A stretch of DNA of 64,000 nucleotides from Solicola gregarius (GTDB lineage: Bacteria; Actinomycetota; Actinomycetes; Propionibacteriales; Nocardioidaceae). The notes below the pieces were generated by a model. It was not told the origin of the DNA and searched no databases. It saw only the letters and a program-made list of their open reading frames with translations. The position numbers and the translations under genes were made by a program. Below are positions 9,277-18,675 of this stretch, piece after piece (position 1 is the stretch's first letter; every line of letters begins with the position of its first letter). Where the stretch lies: the NCBI RefSeq assembly GCF_025790165.1, contig NZ_CP094970.1, positions 3,348,001-3,412,000 of the forward strand, given 5' to 3'.

Positions 9277-10293
9277 ATGCCCATGATCACAGCCACCAAG
9301 CCCGGTCGTACGCGTCTGCGCGCGTCGATCGCTCTGTTCGCCGGCCTCGCCCTCCTTCTCGGCGGCTGCAGCGGCGGCGACGACTCCTCGTCGCCCGACG
9401 ACACCTCGCAGGAGCGTGACGGCGGCTCGGCAACGGCCGTGTCGCCGCTGACCGGCCTGCCGGCCAAGCACGCGCCCGACAAGCCGGTCATGGTCGTCAA
9501 GGTCGACAACACCAGCTCGGCACGGCCTCAGGCCGGTCTCGACGGCGCTGACCTCGTCGTCGAGGAGCTCGTCGAGGGCGGGATGACCCGACTGGCCGCG
9601 TTCTTCTACAGCGAGCACCCCAAGGACGTCGGCCCCGTACGCTCCATGCGCGACAGCGACGTCGGGATCGTCTCGCCGACGGGCGGCAAGCTGCTCGCGT
9701 CGGGTGGAGCCCCGGGTACGACCGACCGCATCGACGAGGCCGGCATCGACGTCCTCACCGAGGGCGACGCCGGATTCTCCCGAGACGGCTCGCGCACCGC
9801 GCCGTACAACCTGATGGTCAACCTCGCGGATGCGGCCGATGGTCTCGAGGCGGGCGACGCGCCCGATCCCTACCTGCCGTTCGACGACAAGGCGGTGAAG
9901 CGCGGCAAGGCGGTCGACTCGTTCAGCGTGAGCTTCTCGGGCAGCAGCACGACCAGCTGGGATCCCACCAAGGGCGGATGGGTCCGCGCGAACGGCCCGG
10001 TCTCGCCCAATGACGACTTCGTCGCCAAGAACGTACTCGTGCTCAACGTCGAGGTTGGCGACGCCGGTTACCTCGACCCGGGCGGCAACCCGGTGCCGGA
10101 AACCAAGTTCGTCGGTGACGGCAAGGCGCAGCTGTTCTCGGGCGGCAAGGTGGTCACGGGTACGTGGTCGAAGGATGACCTCGACTCGAACATCGACCTG
10201 CAGACCCGGAAGGGCGACCCGCTCAAGGTGCCGGCCGGCGAGACCTTCATCGAACTCGTACCCCGGGGCGCGGGCTCGGTCCGGATCGGCTGA
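9277..10293 (+). CDS. DUF3048 (YerB-like) lipoprotein
   Basis: 338 residues. A lipoprotein signal with lipobox LLGGC (Cys near residue 31) is followed by an acidic Ser-rich linker, placing the domain on the outer face of the membrane. The rest is a DUF3048 region with SPLTGLPA, VVKVDNTSSARPQAGL, DLVVEELVEGGMTRL, VGPVRSMRDSD and a C-terminal stretch ending TFIELVPRG. The molecular function of the family is not established. No ribosome site is visible; ATGs at 9277 and 9283 are both possible. Confidence 0.87.
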   Translation: MPMITATKPGRTRLRASIALFAGLALLLGGCSGGDDSSSPDDTSQERDGGSATAVSPLTGLPAKHAPDKPVMVVKVDNTSSARPQAGLDGADLVVEELVEGGMTRLAAFFYSEHPKDVGPVRSMRDSDVGIVSPTGGKLLASGGAPGTTDRIDEAGIDVLTEGDAGFSRDGSRTAPYNLMVNLADAADGLEAGDAPDPYLPFDDKAVKRGKAVDSFSVSFSGSSTTSWDPTKGGWVRANGPVSPNDDFVAKNVLVLNVEVGDAGYLDPGGNPVPETKFVGDGKAQLFSGGKVVTGTWSKDDLDSNIDLQTRKGDPLKVPAGETFIELVPRGAGSVRIG

Positions 10294-10308
10294 CCCGCGC
10301 GGCAGCCC

Positions 10309-12639
10309 TCACGGCCTGTGCATGCGGTAGATCGACACGTCGTCGTTGCGGTACACCAGATCCGCGTACCTCGCGAGCCGCGGTGAGACTTCGGTCGCCC
10401 GGACGTCTGCGAAGATCCAGCGCGCATCGTACGTCGACCACAGCGTCTGCGCGACGGAGGCGTCGGGGTCGCGGATCATGGCCATGCTCAGGCCGAACCG
10501 ATCGGGATACGGCGGGGGTCGACGCTTGTACGAGAGCCCTTCGCGGTCGGTTGGCCCCCGGTCTGCCTCCGTGTACGCCCAGCCGCCCAGGACCATCGGC
10601 AGGTCGCTCAGTGCGTTGACCCAGAACGCGGTGGCCTGGCACTCGTGTTCGTAACGCGTCGGTACGCAGTACACGTTCGTGACGACGCTGCCGTCGTCCG
10701 CGTGCTTGCGCAGCCAGAGCCCGGCGTCCTGCTCGGCCTCTGTGACCAACCGCGGTAGGTCCCGGTCCTCGTACGGAAGCGGCTCGTCGGCGACGGCATG
10801 GCCGACGGGCGTACGCAGGTCGTCGACGGCCGCCGGCGCGCCCGCGGCGAGGGTGAAGACGAGGGCGAGGGTGACGAGTGGAACCGCCGCGCGATTGGTC
10901 GTCCTGGCAGCAAGGCGCCATCCGACCACGCACGCGGCGAAGACGGCGAGGGCTAACCCGTAGGGAAGGAACCGATCGAACGGGCCGGTCGCGCGATCGC
11001 TCACGTCGACCTCCGGCCACTGCAGCACCCAGGCGCCGACCGCCAGGCCCGCGATGCCGACGGTCAGCAACGGCCCCGCCAGGTCACGTGCACGCAGAGG
11101 TACGACGACGCGCACGGCCACGACGACGCTCGTGATCATCGCGAGCACGATGACGATCCGCCAGAAGTACCGCTGGCTGTAGCCCGGCTGTTGCACGAGC
11201 CACGACGCACACCAGCCCGCGAAGACGACCGCGGACGACCACCAGATACCGATGTCGGCGCGCGTACGCCGGTATGCGATCCCCAACAGGCCGAGCAGCC
11301 GCGGAAGCTGCGTCCAGACGTACAGCCCGAACACGCCGGTCCCGACGAGGAACACACCGTCGTTGTCGTCGACCGCCACCTTCATCGCCGGGTCGAGCTG
11401 CAGAGTGTCGAACGCGACGACGGCGGATCCCGACGAACCTCCCAGCAGCTTGAACGACGACGCACCGATCATGACGAGAGCGACGACCACGAGCGCAACC
11501 GTCGCCATGGGGAGTCGACGGGTTCGCACGTACTGCACCAGGGCGACGGCGACGAGGGCCGCGATCGCGATCGGTAGGTTGCTGGGCTTTGTCCCGACGG
11601 ACAACGCCATCAGAAGCACGACCAGGGCCCACGTACCCCGCCCTCCGACGCCGCGGAGCAGCTCGATGATGGCGCCGCTGAGTCCGAGCATCACCACCAG
11701 TCCGAGTACGCCCGACGGGCTCACGGCCATGAACCCGCTGGTGATGGCGAGCTGCCGCGGCTCACCGAGGAGGAGGACCACTGGGACGCCGGCGACGAAC
11801 AGTGCACCGGCCGGGCCGACCCACCAGTACCGTCCGGCCGTACCGTCGTCACCCATCAGCCGCCGGGCGAAGGCCGCGGCCGCGAGCACCATGGTCACAC
11901 CGAGGACGACGAACCACAGGACGAACGTGACGGTCATCGAAGGGACGCCGCTCAGCTGGGCCGTTGTCGCCGCGTCGGCGTTCGCGAACCAGTGGTAGCG
12001 CATGGCCTCGCCCACGACCTGGGGCTGTTGCACGTCGAGCGTGTGCTCCAGCTGGTTCACCAGACTCTGCTGGAACCACAGGTCCGGATGGACGCGGGTG
12101 TCGCCGGAACCGGGCAGCGGTCGCATGCGCAGCTCGGTGACATAGAAGTAGCCGACGGCGACCACGCACACCAGAGCGGTCGCACAGTGCCAGGCCAACG
12201 GCGTGCGGTGCGCGAGGCTCCGGTGTGGTCGCCAGCAGCGTCGTAAGGACGGCACGGCGAGGAAGGCGACGAGCGCCGTGACCGGCCACCACCACGTGAG
12301 CGTCGCGTCACCGATGAGGACCGCGGGCACCCATGCGAGGAGCAGCAGGGCGATCCCCGTGACGTTCCCGAAACCGATCTCTTCGGCAAGGCTCGACGGC
12401 GCAGCGAGCGCCCGCCACACCAAGACCCCGGGCACGGTCGTCGACGCGACCCAGGTGAGCAGGTAGACGAACGCCGGGACCGCGTCGACCCCGACCGCGA
12501 CCGGGACGGCCACGACGGCCGCGGCCACGGTGAGCCAGCAACCGGCGACCAACGCCCGCGCGGCAAGACCCATCGGCGCGTCGCGCTCCGGGCCCACGTC
12601 CGGGTTCCGGTACGTCTGCGAGAGGCCGGACGCGGACAC
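10309..12639 (-). CDS. Large multi-pass membrane protein, possible GT-C-type
   Basis: 776 residues with about a dozen or more transmembrane helices followed by a soluble C-terminal domain of about 170 residues. Between early helices is an extracytoplasmic loop with LPGSGDTRVHPDLWFQQSL and YHWFANADA. This layout (many helices, an acidic loop between early helices, a C-terminal extracytoplasmic domain) resembles GT-C glycosyltransferases, but I cannot place it in a named family. The start is GTG at 12639, three bases after the TetR stop codon, so the two genes should be co-transcribed. No clear ribosome site is present; an internal ATG (MGLAARALV) is an alternative. Confidence 0.75.
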   Translation of the reverse strand: MSASGLSQTYRNPDVGPERDAPMGLAARALVAGCWLTVAAAVVAVPVAVGVDAVPAFVYLLTWVASTTVPGVLVWRALAAPSSLAEEIGFGNVTGIALLLLAWVPAVLIGDATLTWWWPVTALVAFLAVPSLRRCWRPHRSLAHRTPLAWHCATALVCVVAVGYFYVTELRMRPLPGSGDTRVHPDLWFQQSLVNQLEHTLDVQQPQVVGEAMRYHWFANADAATTAQLSGVPSMTVTFVLWFVVLGVTMVLAAAAFARRLMGDDGTAGRYWWVGPAGALFVAGVPVVLLLGEPRQLAITSGFMAVSPSGVLGLVVMLGLSGAIIELLRGVGGRGTWALVVLLMALSVGTKPSNLPIAIAALVAVALVQYVRTRRLPMATVALVVVALVMIGASSFKLLGGSSGSAVVAFDTLQLDPAMKVAVDDNDGVFLVGTGVFGLYVWTQLPRLLGLLGIAYRRTRADIGIWWSSAVVFAGWCASWLVQQPGYSQRYFWRIVIVLAMITSVVVAVRVVVPLRARDLAGPLLTVGIAGLAVGAWVLQWPEVDVSDRATGPFDRFLPYGLALAVFAACVVGWRLAARTTNRAAVPLVTLALVFTLAAGAPAAVDDLRTPVGHAVADEPLPYEDRDLPRLVTEAEQDAGLWLRKHADDGSVVTNVYCVPTRYEHECQATAFWVNALSDLPMVLGGWAYTEADRGPTDREGLSYKRRPPPYPDRFGLSMAMIRDPDASVAQTLWSTYDARWIFADVRATEVSPRLARYADLVYRNDDVSIYRMHRP

Positions 12640-12642
12640 GTG

Positions 12643-13335
12643 TCAGGCGTCGTCAGGGTCGTCGACGGCGGCATCGCCGCGGGCGGCCGCGAACGGGTCG
12701 CTCGCCGCCCCGATCTGGCGCAGGCCCGTGAGCACCGACAGGATCACCACCTGGACGTTCGCGCTGGCCCGCTCGGCGTCCTCGGCGTCGGCGACGAAGG
12801 CGCCCGCGGTACGCATCGCGCCGAAGAACACGTGCGCGAACGTCTCGCGGAGGTCGTCGTCGACGTCGGCGTCCTTGAGCAGATCGGCGACGATCTTCTG
12901 GACCAGGCCGTACGTCGAGCCGTGCTCGGCCTCCTGGACGCGTTCGGGGCCGAGTGCGACGGGCGCCTCCTGCATCACGAGCCGCCGGTACGCCGGCTCC
13001 TGGCAGACCTCGAGGAACGAGAGCAGGCCCGCCTGCGCGCGTGCCCACGGGTCCTTCTCCTTGCGAATGGCTCGGGCGATGTACTTCGAGGCGTCCTTCT
13101 GGGCACGTTCGAAGACGTCCTCGAACAGGTCGAGCTTGCCGCCGTAGTGGTGGTACAGCGCTCCCTTGGTCACCCGAGCGGCCCGCACGATCTCGTCCAG
13201 CGACGTCCCCGCGTACCCGCGCTCGGTGAAGAGCCGGGTGGCGTTCTCCAGCAACGCCTTGCGGGTCGAGGAGGAGTACTCCTGCCGCCGCGGGGTGGCG
13301 CGGGCAGCGGCGCGCAGCACCTTGCGGGGAGTCAT
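12643..13335 (-). CDS. TetR-family transcriptional regulator
   Basis: 230 residues. N-terminal helix-turn-helix: ALLENATRLFTERGYAGTSLDEIVRAA, then VTKGALYHHYGGKLDLFEDVF, typical TetR. The C-terminal ligand domain is of the common actinobacterial type with no assigned ligand. The start at 13335 (MTPRKVLRAA) is chosen because the DNA further upstream holds the operator; a second ATG is at 13347. A 28-bp palindrome lies between this gene and the divergent hypothetical gene, so it probably controls both and, through read-through, the membrane protein. Confidence 0.9.
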   Translation of the reverse strand: MTPRKVLRAAARATPRRQEYSSSTRKALLENATRLFTERGYAGTSLDEIVRAARVTKGALYHHYGGKLDLFEDVFERAQKDASKYIARAIRKEKDPWARAQAGLLSFLEVCQEPAYRRLVMQEAPVALGPERVQEAEHGSTYGLVQKIVADLLKDADVDDDLRETFAHVFFGAMRTAGAFVADAEDAERASANVQVVILSVLTGLRQIGAASDPFAAARGDAAVDDPDDA

Positions 13336-13402
13336 GCGCGCCAGCATACGTCGGGTGGCCGGTCTCACATACCAACGGTTTGCTTGGGCCGGCGGTATGC
13401 AA

Positions 13403-13430
13403 CATACTGACGGTACGTACCGACGGTATG
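13403..13430. promoter_or_regulatory. 28-bp palindromic operator for the TetR regulator
   Basis: CATACTGACGGTACG followed by TACCGACGGTATG: a near-perfect palindrome with two non-matching positions per arm. A related half-site, CATACCAACGG, lies closer to the TetR gene. It is 16 bases ahead of the divergent gene at 13446, within its likely promoter. Confidence 0.8.
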
Positions 13431-13445
13431 AGAAAGGAGCAGACC

Positions 13446-13946
13446 ATGACCTGGGATGCATACCACCGTCGCAATGACGCACTCCGAACGATCGCGAGCG
13501 CCGCCGACCGGCGCCGCGACGGGGTGCTGCCGTGGGGGGAGTACGAAACGGACCTGGTCTTCGACTCGGCCGATGACCTGCTACTCGCGCTGCAGATGCG
13601 CTGGACTACCCGCCTGCGCGCGTACATCCACTTGGAACTGGACGAGCAGCCGCTCGATCTCGAAGCGGCGGCCGCGCGAGCCTGGCGGCTCGCCGCCGCG
13701 GACCTCCCGGGCATCCGGGCGATCCTGGATGCACATGAGGCGAGGCCTGCGCTCGCGCCCGCACGTACCAAGGAGCTCGCGTTCCTCGCGAGCGCCGCCG
13801 GCCTGTCCGACGTGGACAGCGCCGAAGCCGAACTACTCGGTCGTCGGATCAAGGCGAGCGGCCAGTCCATCACCATCGATCGACAGGGAGCGCGCAGCCG
13901 CCGACCCCGGCTCCTGCGCCGCCTCCGGGAGGCCGTCGCCGCCTGA
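13446..13946 (+). CDS. Hypothetical protein divergent from TetR gene
   Basis: 166 residues, mostly helical, Ala/Arg/Asp-rich, no signal peptide or membrane segment. I do not recognise the family. MTWDAYHRRNDALRTI at the N-terminus and an acidic middle (DLVFDSADDLLLALQMRW) are the most distinctive parts; the C-terminus is basic (RSRRPRLLRRLREA). The ATG at 13446 has a strong AAAGGAG ribosome site, so the longer upstream frame is not used. It is divergent from the TetR gene with a shared operator, so TetR probably represses it. Confidence 0.75.
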   Translation: MTWDAYHRRNDALRTIASAADRRRDGVLPWGEYETDLVFDSADDLLLALQMRWTTRLRAYIHLELDEQPLDLEAAAARAWRLAAADLPGIRAILDAHEARPALAPARTKELAFLASAAGLSDVDSAEAELLGRRIKASGQSITIDRQGARSRRPRLLRRLREAVAA

Positions 13947-14019
13947 CGTTCCACGACCCGGCCCCGTCCGGCGCGCTGCCTCCCTCCGCGCGCCGGGCGG
14001 GGCCGCCCTGTCTGCGGAC

Positions 14020-14113
14020 GCGCGGATTACCATGGGCCCATGGTAATCCGCGCCACTACCCAGCAAACTTGCTACCGATCGGCGTGGTTTCCCATGGGCC
14101 CGTGGTAATCCGC
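14020..14113. repeat. Dispersed palindromic element, family B copy 1
   Basis: Starts with a perfect 34-bp palindrome (14020-14053; half-site GCGCGGATTACCATGGG). Then come CCACTACCCAGCAAAC, GGCGTGGTTTCCC and a second, imperfect copy of the palindrome core (CCCATGGGCCCGTGGTAATC, 14091-14110). In inverse orientation the same order of blocks occurs at 57991-58069. It lies between the hypothetical gene and the malic enzyme gene. Confidence 0.88.
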
Positions 14114-14166
14114 CGTCGGCGGAACCCGAGATTGTGGTGCGCGACCCGATGCGGAAAGATCGAGGG

Positions 14167-15603
<1,437 letters not shown>

Positions 15604-16425
15604 TCGAGCTCGTCGCCCATCGCCTCGGCGATTGCCTCGGCGAGCTCGCGCCTGAACACCGAGAGCACCGCCTGGCCGGCGACGGGCATCAGTACGGAGA
15701 TGACCCGCAGGATCGCGTCCCACTGCTCGTCGGGCATGTCCTTCTCGACGAACGGCTGCCAGATCTGCTCGCGTACGTCCTCGACGAACAGGTTGGCGAC
15801 GGCGCGTAGGTGCTCCGACATCACGGGGAGCATGGACAGAACCGTGTCGGGCTGCAGGCCGATCGCGATCGCCTGCGTACCGGCGCGGACGACCGTCGGC
15901 TGCCGCAGCAGGAGCTGGTCGTCGTCGCGGCGCTCGGCGAGCTCGAGCTCCACGAGGCGGTCGATCAGGTTCTCGTCGCGCTCGAGCCCGGACAACGCGA
16001 GCAGGGTGGCGACGCTGACGATCTCGGGTTCCTCGACCGTACGCAGCGGGGCGTCGATCACCTCGAGCAGGTCGAGCGCGTGCCCGGCGGTGTCGTCGGG
16101 GCGCGCGAGCAGCGTCTTCTCGACGGCAGCGAGCGTATAACCGCGGTCGACGAGCTCGCGTACGAGCTGGAGGCGGCGGGCGTGTACCTCGCCGTAGTAG
16201 CCCGTACGTCCTTCGAGCCGCGGTGGCGGGATCAGGCCGCGGCTCGCGTACGCACGCACGTTGCGCACGGTCATGCCGACCCGGGTCGCGAGCTCGTCGA
16301 TCGTGACCTCCGGCTCGCCGGACCGGCCGGGGGATCCCTCGTTGGCGGTCGTCATGGTGCCCATCCTTCCAGCCGCCCGCATCGTCACGGCTAGGGCGGC
16401 CCGCTGGCGCGGGAGGTGACACCAT

Positions 16426-17046
16426 ATGCACATGGACGACGCGATGAGCGGAGGAGCCGAGCCGCTTCCCGACGGGGCAGGAACTCCCAGCGGCGGGCTC
16501 GCCGGCCAGCTGCTCGTCGCGACGCCGGCGCTGGTCGACGGGCACTTCCGGAGATCCGTCGTCCTCGTACTCGATCACGACGACGACGGTGCCCTGGGCG
16601 TGATCTTGAACCGGCGTACGACCATCGAGGTCGACGACGTGCTCCCGGGCTGGTCGAGCACCGTCACCGCACCCGGCGGCGTGTACGAAGGTGGTCCGGT
16701 CGCCACCGACTCGGCGTTGGCCGTCGGCCTCCTCGCGGTCGATCCCGAGGACGAGCCCATCGGCTGGCGCAAGATGTTCGGCCGGGTCGGACTCGTCGAC
16801 CTCGACGCGCCGTCGTCCGTGATCGAGGACGCGCTCGCAGGGATGCGGATCTACGCGGGGTACGCGGGTTGGGGCGATGGTCAGCTCGAGGCGGAGATCG
16901 AGGATGGCTCGTGGCTCGTACTCGCGGCGGCCGACGGCGACCTGCTGCACGCGTCCCCGGACACGCTCTGGCGCGATGTGCTCCGGCGCCAGGGCAGCGA
17001 GCTCCGGCTGCTGTCGACCTACCCCGAAGACCCGACGCTGAACTGA
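16426..17046 (+). CDS. YqgE/AlgH family protein (UPF0301)
   Basis: 206 residues. Family motifs: GQLLVATPAL, FRRSVVLVLDHDDDGALGVILNRRT, VYEGGPV, then IYAGYAGWGDGQLEAEIEDGSW. This is a widespread, soluble, single-domain family whose biochemical role is not settled. The ATG at 16426 has GGGAGG about ten bases upstream. It is divergent from the MerR gene and followed by a long inverted-repeat region before DUF3039. Confidence 0.93.
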   Translation: MHMDDAMSGGAEPLPDGAGTPSGGLAGQLLVATPALVDGHFRRSVVLVLDHDDDGALGVILNRRTTIEVDDVLPGWSSTVTAPGGVYEGGPVATDSALAVGLLAVDPEDEPIGWRKMFGRVGLVDLDAPSSVIEDALAGMRIYAGYAGWGDGQLEAEIEDGSWLVLAAADGDLLHASPDTLWRDVLRRQGSELRLLSTYPEDPTLN

Positions 17047-17063
17047 CCGGCACGACGTACGTC

Positions 17064-17243
17064 TTAGAGGTTCCGCGGATGGGGATCGCTGGACTCGCGT
17101 GCCTGGGCATCCCGACCGGCGCCGTTCTCGGCACTCGAAGCACTATCCAGTGCGCCTTCGCTCCTCCGCCTTGCCGGACCGGGCGCCCAGAGCCGCTCCT
17201 ATCCAGCGCCCCTATCCGCGGAACCTCTTAGCGGAACCTCTTA
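17064..17243. repeat. Long inverted repeat with a 110-base loop, plus a 13-bp tandem repeat
   Basis: TTAGAGGTTCCGCGGATGGGG (from 17064) and its near-complement ending at 17230 form arms of about 27 bases with few mismatches. Immediately after, GCGGAACCTCTTA is repeated exactly (17218-17230 and 17231-17243), the second copy overlapping the DUF3039 -10 box. The loop contains further GC-rich inverted segments. No gene of any size is apparent inside. Confidence 0.7.
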
Positions 17244-17247
17244 CACT
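17242..17247 (+). promoter_or_regulatory. -10 box for the DUF3039 gene (leaderless)
   Basis: TACACT ends six bases before the GTG start at 17254, and there is no Shine-Dalgarno sequence, consistent with a leaderless transcript. The box overlaps the second 13-bp repeat. Confidence 0.55.
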
Positions 17248-17253
17248 TGTCGG

Positions 17254-17523
17254 GTGGGTATCTCATTGAGTCCGGGCACGCAGACGGTTGACGACTCTCG
17301 TACCAAGCCGAAGACCGACGACGGCGACCACGAGCGGTTCTCGCACTACGTCGCCAAGGACAAGCTCACTGATGCGATGGTCAACGGCACGCCCGTCGTC
17401 GCACTCTGCGGCAAGGTATGGGTTCCCAGCCGCGACCCGCAGCGGTATCCGGTATGCCCGGAGTGCAAGGAGCTCTGGGACTCGTTCAAGCCCGGCGACG
17501 AGGGCGACGACTCCGACGACTGA
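17254..17523 (+). CDS. DUF3039 family protein
   Basis: 89 residues, starting GTG. Core: HERFSHYVAKDKLTDAMVNG, VVALCGKVWVPSRDP, then a CPECKE motif and an acidic tail. The single Cys plus the CxxC suggests a small metal or structural site. DUF3039 is a conserved actinobacterial family of unknown function. It stands alone between hairpin DNA and the metalloprotease gene. Confidence 0.9.
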   Translation: MGISLSPGTQTVDDSRTKPKTDDGDHERFSHYVAKDKLTDAMVNGTPVVALCGKVWVPSRDPQRYPVCPECKELWDSFKPGDEGDDSDD

Positions 17524-17688
17524 CGTTCGGCGTGTCGCCTGCACCGGGACGGTTTCCGGCCGGCGAACGCGCGGTGACCTGCGCGGGTTCGTGTGGCGGG
17601 TGATCCGACCGTCGCGTAGTGTGCCCTCTCAGACAATCGGTGGGCCTCGGGTTCGCCGCCGATCAGTAGACAATCGAGGGGATTCCAA

Positions 17689-18675
17689 GTGTCTGTTCTT
17701 CGTCGCTGTGTGCAAACGGCCGTCGGGCTATCCGTCGGCGGGCTTGCGCTGGGCACGCTCGTTGCACCGGGTGTTGCGTCCGCAGCTCCGGCCGGTGTCG
17801 GCGCGAACGTGAGCGCCGCCGAGGCCTGTGCGCCCGGCCAGGGCGTGCTGTCATCGCGATCCGATGGTTATGTACGTGATCCGGGCCCGTCGCAGGCCGA
17901 GGTGCGCGCGTACGAGGACCAGTTCGACGCGGCCTTCGACGCCCTGTCGCCCGCTGAGCGTTCCTCCGCCGCGGGCGAGGGCAAGACCGTCACGATTCCC
18001 GTGCACGTGCACGCGATCCAGACGTCGAAGAACACGGTCAAGGCGCCGCGCAAGCGGATCAAGCAGCAGATCCGGATCATGAACCGTGCCTACAAGGGCA
18101 ACCAGAGCAAGGCGTCGGCGAAGACGAAGTTCCGGTTCAGGCTGAAGAGCGTCGACCGCACTGTCAACAAGCGCTGGTACACCGCAGCGCTCGGTGACCG
18201 GGCCGCGAACAAGATGAAGCGCAAGCTGCACAAGGGCGGGTCGCGTGCGCTGAACCTCTACCTGTCCGCTCCGGAGATCAACGGTGGCACGCTGTTCGGC
18301 TGGGCGACGTTCCCCGCCGACCTCAAGCGTCAGCCGAAGATCGATGGTGTCGTGATCAACTACGGCAGCATGATGAACGGCAAGTACACGGGTTACAACA
18401 AGGGCGACACCGCGGTGCACGAGGCCGGTCACTGGCTCGGTCTCTACCACACGTTCCAGGGCGGTTGCAGCAAGCTCAACGACCGCGTGAAGGACACCCC
18501 GCGTGAGGCCACGCCGAACTACGAGTGCCCGAAGTCGCGCAACACCTGCAAGGCGCCGGGCAAGGATCCGATCCACAACTTCATGGATTACTCGTACGAC
18601 AAGTGCATGACGCAGTTCACGTTCGGGCAGAGCAAGCGCATGAACCGTCAGTGGGCGGCGTTCCGCGCTCGATGA
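17689..18675 (+). CDS. Secreted zinc metalloprotease, M43 (pappalysin-like) family
   Basis: 328 residues. A signal peptide ends near GVASAAPAG (about residue 34), then a propeptide-like stretch and the catalytic domain with HEAGHWLGLYH (three zinc His and the Glu) and a Met-turn NFMDYSYDKCM, the metzincin signature. Cysteines around the catalytic site should form disulfides outside the cell. It probably degrades extracellular protein. The start is GTG with a GAGGGG ribosome site. Its stop codon overlaps the start of the helicase gene (ATGA), an odd pairing of a secreted protease with a cytoplasmic helicase. Confidence 0.9.
   Translation: MSVLRRCVQTAVGLSVGGLALGTLVAPGVASAAPAGVGANVSAAEACAPGQGVLSSRSDGYVRDPGPSQAEVRAYEDQFDAAFDALSPAERSSAAGEGKTVTIPVHVHAIQTSKNTVKAPRKRIKQQIRIMNRAYKGNQSKASAKTKFRFRLKSVDRTVNKRWYTAALGDRAANKMKRKLHKGGSRALNLYLSAPEINGGTLFGWATFPADLKRQPKIDGVVINYGSMMNGKYTGYNKGDTAVHEAGHWLGLYHTFQGGCSKLNDRVKDTPREATPNYECPKSRNTCKAPGKDPIHNFMDYSYDKCMTQFTFGQSKRMNRQWAAFRAR

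Noticed and set aside
14020-14113. Family B element as an attachment site or phage integration site
   Set aside because: No integrase, tRNA or phage gene is nearby, and the second copy is in a promoter region.
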